Below, one piece after another: positions 58,605-64,000 of a stretch of DNA of 64,000 nt (position 1 is the stretch's first letter; every line of letters starts with the position of its first letter). The stretch lies in the NCBI RefSeq assembly GCF_003711515.1, contig NW_021167081.1, positions 4,511,166 to 4,575,165 of the forward strand, given 5' to 3'. Made by a program: the position numbers and the translations under genes. This DNA comes from Sodiomyces alkalinus F11 (lineage: Eukaryota; Ascomycota; Sordariomycetes; Glomerellales; Plectosphaerellaceae). The notes below the pieces were generated by a model. The model was not told the origin of the DNA. It searched no databases and saw only the letters and a list, made by a program, of their open reading frames with translations.

Positions 58605-61600
58605 AGTGCCAGACGATAGAAGCGCTATACGGGCACTACGGCGGCGTAGAGTCGGCGTACCGAGGGGGCTTCGCGGCGTGCGAAGCTAAGATAGACCCGA
58701 AGAGAAGGCGCTACGCCGCCTATAAGGGGCTATACGCGGTATTCGACGATAAATACCTAAGTAAAGTAAAGGAAAGGGCGCGGACTAGGGAGGTATACAC
58801 TAATAGGGTAAGGGGATTCGACCTTAGCTAACTCGAGAAATATAGGGCGAAGAGGGAGCGTAGTGTCTTCACGGCGTCGCTAGATATAATAATAGTCCCT
58901 AAACCGCCCGAGAAAAAGAGAAAATAGAAAGGACGCCCCCTAGGGTCACGGAATATCCTCCTTAGATCGCGCACCGCCCTCTTTACGCCTACATAGGATA
59001 ATAATATCACGAGGTTCCTCGCCTTTAATACTACCTTCTAGCCCCTATAAAGCCTTACCTCTTACCCCCGGGCTATACCTAAGGCGTAACTATAAAGCGA
59101 AGCGAGCGCGACATAGTCGCCCGAGATAAATAATTAGAATCGCTTAGTAGAATATAGGGGGATAGCGGGATAGAGTCTAGTAGGCGCTTTATAACTGTAG
59201 CGGGTATAACGTGATAGCGGTAACGGAGCCCGGGTTAAATAAGAGGAAGAACCCGATTTACCTAAGGGGATATAATTATAGGATAGTATAGGGGAGTAGG
59301 CGCGCCTTACTTTATATATATAAGCGGTATAAGGCCGCTATATTTACGTGGCATGCGGGTAAGGATTAGGCCTAGGCTATAATTAGAATCGGGATATAAT
59401 AGTAAGAGACGAATATATAGGTAGTATACTTACTATACTATAAAGGAGGAGAGTAGGAGACCCCGATATATAATCTCGCGGCGGAACCGGAGTGGTAGCG
59501 TACCGTCCTAGTAGGAGACTTTAACCTAAAAAACCCCCTTTAGGACGGGTATAATAGATATAAAAGATAGTCGGAAGACCTTATTACGCTCGCGCACCGA
59601 TAGTAACTTAACCTCGTAACCCTAAAAGGATATATTATTAGGACCTTAGCTAACACTAATCGATAGTATAGTATACTAAACCTTACCTGGGTTTTAGCGG
59701 AGCTTATATACGTATATTAAGGGGATAATCTAGACCTACTAGGCTTAGACTATATAGCCTAGGTAATTAATATTAATACGGCGTAACCGCGTTAGCGTAT
59801 TATTAGTAAAGGATAGAGGTAGAGGAAGTTAGACTAGGAAGCGGCCTAAAAAGAGGCCTAGAGGCTAGACTATAGAGAAATACCCCTTACCTCGTAAGTA
59901 ATCGACTAGGTAGTAAACTAGGTACTATAGGACCTTATTAGTATCGCGGACGCTATAACGCCGCGCCGCGAGTTAGCCGCCTTCCGCGATAGGCCGTTAT
60001 AGTAGATATAGGAGATAGTAGAGGCGAATAAGGAGGTAATAAGGCTAACGCGGCGCTACTATAGGCGGAGGTCGCGCGGTAGGTAGAATAAACTTAAGGA
60101 GGCAGAAAAATATCGCGATATTCTAATTAGAATAGAGAAGCGGAAGAGCTAGCGCGGCGCCGTTAATATACTAGTAGTAGACTAGAAAAGCCTTTAGGCA
60201 CTATAACGCTAAGCCCGGATAATAAGCCACCTACCCCTAGACCTCCTATCTATCCCGCCCCTATAGCGTAGCGCGGGCGGACCGGTCACGATAATATATA
60301 ACGGGAAAGCGATAATCCTTATAGAGAAGTTTTTCCCCCTATTATACCCTATAGAAAGCGGGCGTATTAGCGGCGCGCCGAGGACGGCGGTAATACTACT
60401 TACGTAAGAGGTTATAGAAGAGGATGTTTAGTAGGCTATATAATCAATAATAAAATAGAAAGTACCCGGGGAGGACGGCTTACTAAACGGATTCCTACTC
60501 GCCTATAGCTAACTACTCTATAAGCGACTAGTATAACTCTTCTCCGCGAGCCTTAAGGCCGTATATTTCCCGTAATAATACTATACCGTAGAAGTAGTAG
60601 TGCTTAAAGTGCTAGGTAAACCGAAGGAAGCTTATACGATAGCCTCGGGGTAAAAACCGATATTACTCTTTAGCGTAACGGGGAAGGTCCTTAAGAAGAT
60701 AATAGTAAGGAGAATCGTGATTATAGCGGAGGAGTACTAACTCCTCCCCGCCAGATAGATAGGTAATCGTAGATACTGCGATATAACGGTAACGGTTAGG
60801 GCTATTATAAAGGGAGTATATACCGCGTAGGAGCGAGGCGGGGCTATAATGTAATTAAAGCTTAATATCTAGGGCGCCTCCGATATAGTACTATACTAAA
60901 AACTCCTTAAAGTCCTCGCTTAGTATAGCTTCCCGGACTAGGTCACGAAATAGACTTAGTTATACCTCGTAGCGCGCACGGCGCGCCTACGCTTTAACGG
61001 CGATATAGCGTATTAGGTAAAAGTCTAGGCGGGAGTCCCCTAAAGATCCCCCCTCTCCCTAATACTTTTTATACTATTTATTAAGACGCTTTACTAGGAA
61101 TTAATCCAGATACCGCGGGTTATAGTAGTCGGCTTTACCGATAATATAAATGTAGTGGTCTTTAGATATAATAAGGCCGTACTACGGGCGTACCTTAAAC
61201 GGGTATAGTAAGTCTGCTAAAGCTAGTCACGGAGGAGCGGACTATAATTTAAGCCACGGAAGTACGAGCTCCTTTGCTTTACGAGAAAATAAAAACCGCT
61301 ACCGCTCCTACTACGCCTTAAGGGCGTACCGGCGCCGTAAGTTAGAGAGATAGAGGTCTTAGGGGTTATCCTTAACTAGAAGCTTATATTCCGTCCCTAT
61401 ATTAGGAAACTTAAAGCTAAACTCCTTACCTAGGAATATACTTTTACGCGCCTTATAGCGTTAGTAGAGGGCTACTATATCGGGAATACGCGTAAACTAT
61501 ACTAAATAGTAGTCCGGAGCGCTATACTATACACGGCCCCGGCCTTCTACACGATAATAAGAAAAGGGGAGAAGCTAAGCAGAGTTCTTAAAGGATTAGC

Positions 61601-62450
61601 TAGTAAGTAGGCGTAATACCTATATATTATTACTAACGCGTATCAGGCTACTATTATAAAGGTAATTAAGATAAAGGCCGGGGTCCTCCCCCTTAACTTA
61701 TACTATAACGCCCTAACCGTATAAATAGTGCTACGGGTAAAGGATACCTAGATAGAGTAAGCGATACTTTAGGTACGATAAATAGCTAAAGCGGCCACGT
61801 AGCGTAAAAGACACGGGGGAGGGGTTAGGCCTTACCTAAGATCTTAGGGGGTATAGAAGTAGGAGGTCGAGTCTTAGCTCCTTAGGAGGGAACTAGTCTA
61901 ACGCCTTAAAGAGGAATAAGTATACCGGTAAAGGTATACCTTACTACGCTAATATAGTAGCGTGGCTATAGCGTGGATACCCTAACTCAACTATATAGTG
62001 CTTAGGAAGTATAAAGGCCTTATAAAACTATAGAGTTCTATCCTTACCTAAATTTAAACGGAGAAAATAGGCTTTCGCTATTTCCGTTTTATAAGAGGCC
62101 TGCCGGAAGCGGTAACGCCGCGTTACCGGTATACTAATAGAAGGCCGGAGATAGCGGAATATATCGTGTTATAGTATTAAGATATATTAGGGGAGATATA
62201 ACAGCGCCTCGTGGCCGATACGGGCGCGCGCTTACTAATAAAATAGGACTAGCTCTTAGCGCTCCGGAATAAGGAGACCGCGGGGAAGGTCGTAAAGTGG
62301 TTCCTATAAATCGGGCGCCTCCTAGACTTCCGACTAGCACGATAACTAAAAGCGGAGGCGTAGTAAAGCCCCCGTAGCGCTAGAACCTCGGATATAGATA
62401 CGGGGAGGCGAAGACGATTATAAAGGGAGGTAAAGACGACTATAAAGGGA
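58605..62450 (+). pseudogene. RIP-degraded Tad-like LINE, family 3 (EN-RT)
   Basis: Plus strand. A first Arg-rich part lies about 58610-59100. Endonuclease is about 59150-59780, with VGDFNLKNPL near 59515 and DNLDLLGLDYIA near 59730. RT is about 60150-61450, with FSVTGKVLKKIIVRRIVI near 60670, SPLSLILFILFIKTLY near 61050, and FTDN at 61134-61145 for the catalytic F-DD. A Cys-rich tail lies near 62090-62170. CpG is very frequent and stops are RIP type. It truncates the gypsy element on its left, so it is younger. Base use is more GC-rich than in families 1 and 2. Confidence 0.75.
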
Positions 62451-62519
62451 ATAAGTAAAAGGAGAGTAAGATATTTATTAATAGCCGCTATACGACCGCG
62501 CTACGGGCGCGCTACGTTT

Positions 62520-63950
62520 ACTCCTTATCTCTATACATATCGGACTTATTATTATTATCGTCGGAGCTAATCGCGTTATTATCTACTAGGATAACCTTAT
62601 CCTTACCTTTACCCTTATCCTTAGTGGCTAAGGCCGTGGGATCTCCCGATAAAGGGATAGTGATACCCTATAATACGCGTTAGTAGCGGGGTTAGCGCGG
62701 GGTTAGCGCGGGGTCGGCGCGGGGTAACTTATAAGGTAGGCGAGGATAAGCTCTAATATCTCGCTATTATAAGCGTAGCTACTACTATAACTCTACGGGG
62801 GCGCGGTGGCGGGGGCGGCGATTATACTAATACTACTAGCCCGGTAGAGGGCGGCGCGGTACGCCCGAAAAGCGCGAGTCTAGCGGGTAGCCGCTTATTG
62901 ATACTTCCGGATATTCTATAATAGGATTAGTAATAAGGACGTAGCGTATATGGTGTGACGGAGAAAGGGAAAAACCTATAAAAGGAGTTAGGGCGGCGCG
63001 GGCGGCGGCGGCGGCGGCGATAAGGGCGGTAGCGGCGTGGTTATAGGGGGGGGGACCTAATAAAAGGATTAAAGGAGTAAGGGCGTAGCGAGGGCGTAGC
63101 GGGGATAAACCGGGGCATAATAGCTATTACTACGATTACTATTAATATATTTAACGTAACGGGCGCCGGCTCCTAAATCGGGTTAGTAAATATAGCACGG
63201 AGCGGGGGCGCCGCGAAGGTATAGCGGGAATATAATAGGACTATATACTAGGAGGGTTTTAGTAGGGTACGGCCTAGTAGTCTTATACTAGGGATATAAC
63301 GTATAAGGTATAGGGCGACGAGTAAACGGTAGGGGTAGCGGCGGACTATACCGGGTTAGAATATAAAGCAGGGGCGTAAAGCGGGCGCGACGATAATAGA
63401 GCGGGGAACTTATAGTACAAGGCTAAGGGGTAGCCGGCCCTTTACGCTTATAGGCGCCGGCACCGGCTCTCCCTTTAGTAATAGAGGTCTTATTACTAGG
63501 TATCTAAAGGGGTAGGAGAGTTAGACTAAGGCGGGCGCTACGGGAGCGGAGCGGGGGCGGCGCGAGGACGGCGCGACCCGGAACCCCGTTAGATCCCCTA
63601 TTATATAGCCGAATAGCACCGGGGATCCCGCACGGGAATTCTAGGGCCGTACCTATATCGCACTAACAACGTAAAACTTACCTTAAGAATAATAGCTTAA
63701 AGGAGGAAAAGAGGAAAGGAGGAGAAGAGAGGAAGAGAGGGAGGGTTATAAGAAAAGGGAGCGGTAGATTAGCCCTATAAGTCACCACGCCTTCTAGGGA
63801 ATAGTAGCTACGCCCGGCCTATACTATAGCGCTTACCCCGGAGAGCCTATAGAGCGTAAGTAAGGGAGGTATATAACTAAATAAGGGCTACTATAAATAG
63901 CAGGTATATAAAGAAGGTTTTAGAATAAGTAATAAATAAAGGAAGGAGTA
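62520..63950. other. GC-rich, CpG-rich unassigned region with short repeats
   Basis: The minus strand ends with a Lys/Asp/Asn-rich frame (LATKDKGKGKDKVILVDNN, near 62640-62560, then a stop near 62520), as in the tail of a Gag or ORF1. The plus strand has GGTTAGCGCGG units at about 62690-62725 and a GGC triplet run at about 63001-63020. A/G-rich tracts occur near 63700-63745. No family was recognised. Confidence 0.4.
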
Positions 63951-63952
63951 AA

Positions 63953-63979
63953 GGGGGGGGTAGGTATACCCCCCCCCCC
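63953..63979. repeat. G8 / C11 perfect hairpin
   Basis: GGGGGGGG (63953-63960), TAGGTATA, then eleven C (63969-63979). Within it, GGTATACC is itself palindromic. It could be an element junction or a fork-stalling structure. Confidence 0.75.
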
Positions 63980-64000
63980 TATAGAAGGGAGGGAGGGCAT

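Noticed and set aside
1..64000. Low-complexity or non-fungal origin suggested by odd base composition
   Set aside because: The TpA/CpG richness with CpA/TpG loss is explained by RIP, and the gene islands are ordinary ascomycete genes with short introns.

Overview
This window looks like a piece of a filamentous ascomycete (Pezizomycotina) chromosome. About 57 kb is a nested transposon graveyard hit by repeat-induced point mutation (RIP), and two short islands of ordinary genes interrupt it. The graveyard DNA is rich in TpA and CpG and nearly lacks CpA and TpG. Every recognisable transposon frame is broken by TAG/TAA where Gln or Trp is expected. Cys and His of zinc knuckles have become Tyr, and catalytic Asp of reverse transcriptases has become Asn. 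These are the products of C-to-T change at CpA on either strand. The gene islands have short GT-AG introns (56, 56 and 73 bp) and normal base use. I judged RIP by eye and computed no index.

Left block (1-30.5 kb): a minus-strand Ty3-type Gag runs off the left edge. Next come a Ty1/copia element on + (about 1.9-6.4 kb) and a second copia element on - (6.4-10.9 kb). Then follow a gypsy Gag fragment on + (11-12.1 kb) and a minus-strand chromodomain gypsy element with a putative antisense ORF between pol and its LTR (12.3-17.1 kb). Two Tad-like LINEs face each other (18-22.4 kb + and 26.5-23 kb -). A minus-strand Mutator-like (MULE) transposase (29.3-27 kb) is split by a solo LTR with a 5-bp target duplication.

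Gene island 1 (30.5-35.8 kb): a Nnt1/Efm7-like S-adenosylmethionine methyltransferase on +, carrying one RIP-type nonsense codon, converges with a three-exon CORVET Vps3-like gene on -.

Middle block (35.8-44.8 kb): a second MULE copy, a truncated LINE, a third copia element, an unrecognised RIP-damaged minus-strand ORF, a 19-bp minisatellite and a copia Gag/LTR fragment.

Gene island 2 (44.8-46 kb): a two-exon ESCRT-I Vps37 gene on +. It has no visible functional link to the methyltransferase. Vps3 and Vps37 both act in endosomal trafficking, which may be chance.

Right block (46-64 kb): LTR and LINE scraps, a second Tad-like LINE family on - (54.9-49.6 kb) split by a + fragment of the first family, and a gypsy element on + (55-58.6 kb) that is the sister of the 12-17 kb one. 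That gypsy copy is cut by a third LINE (58.6-62.4 kb), and the window ends in GC-rich unassigned DNA. No rRNA, tRNA or CRISPR was seen. I found no convincing new functional system. The best leads are the methyltransferase nonsense codon, the gypsy-associated antisense ORF, the 110-bp foldback in a LINE, and a 28-bp sequence shared by the upstream edges of both gene islands.
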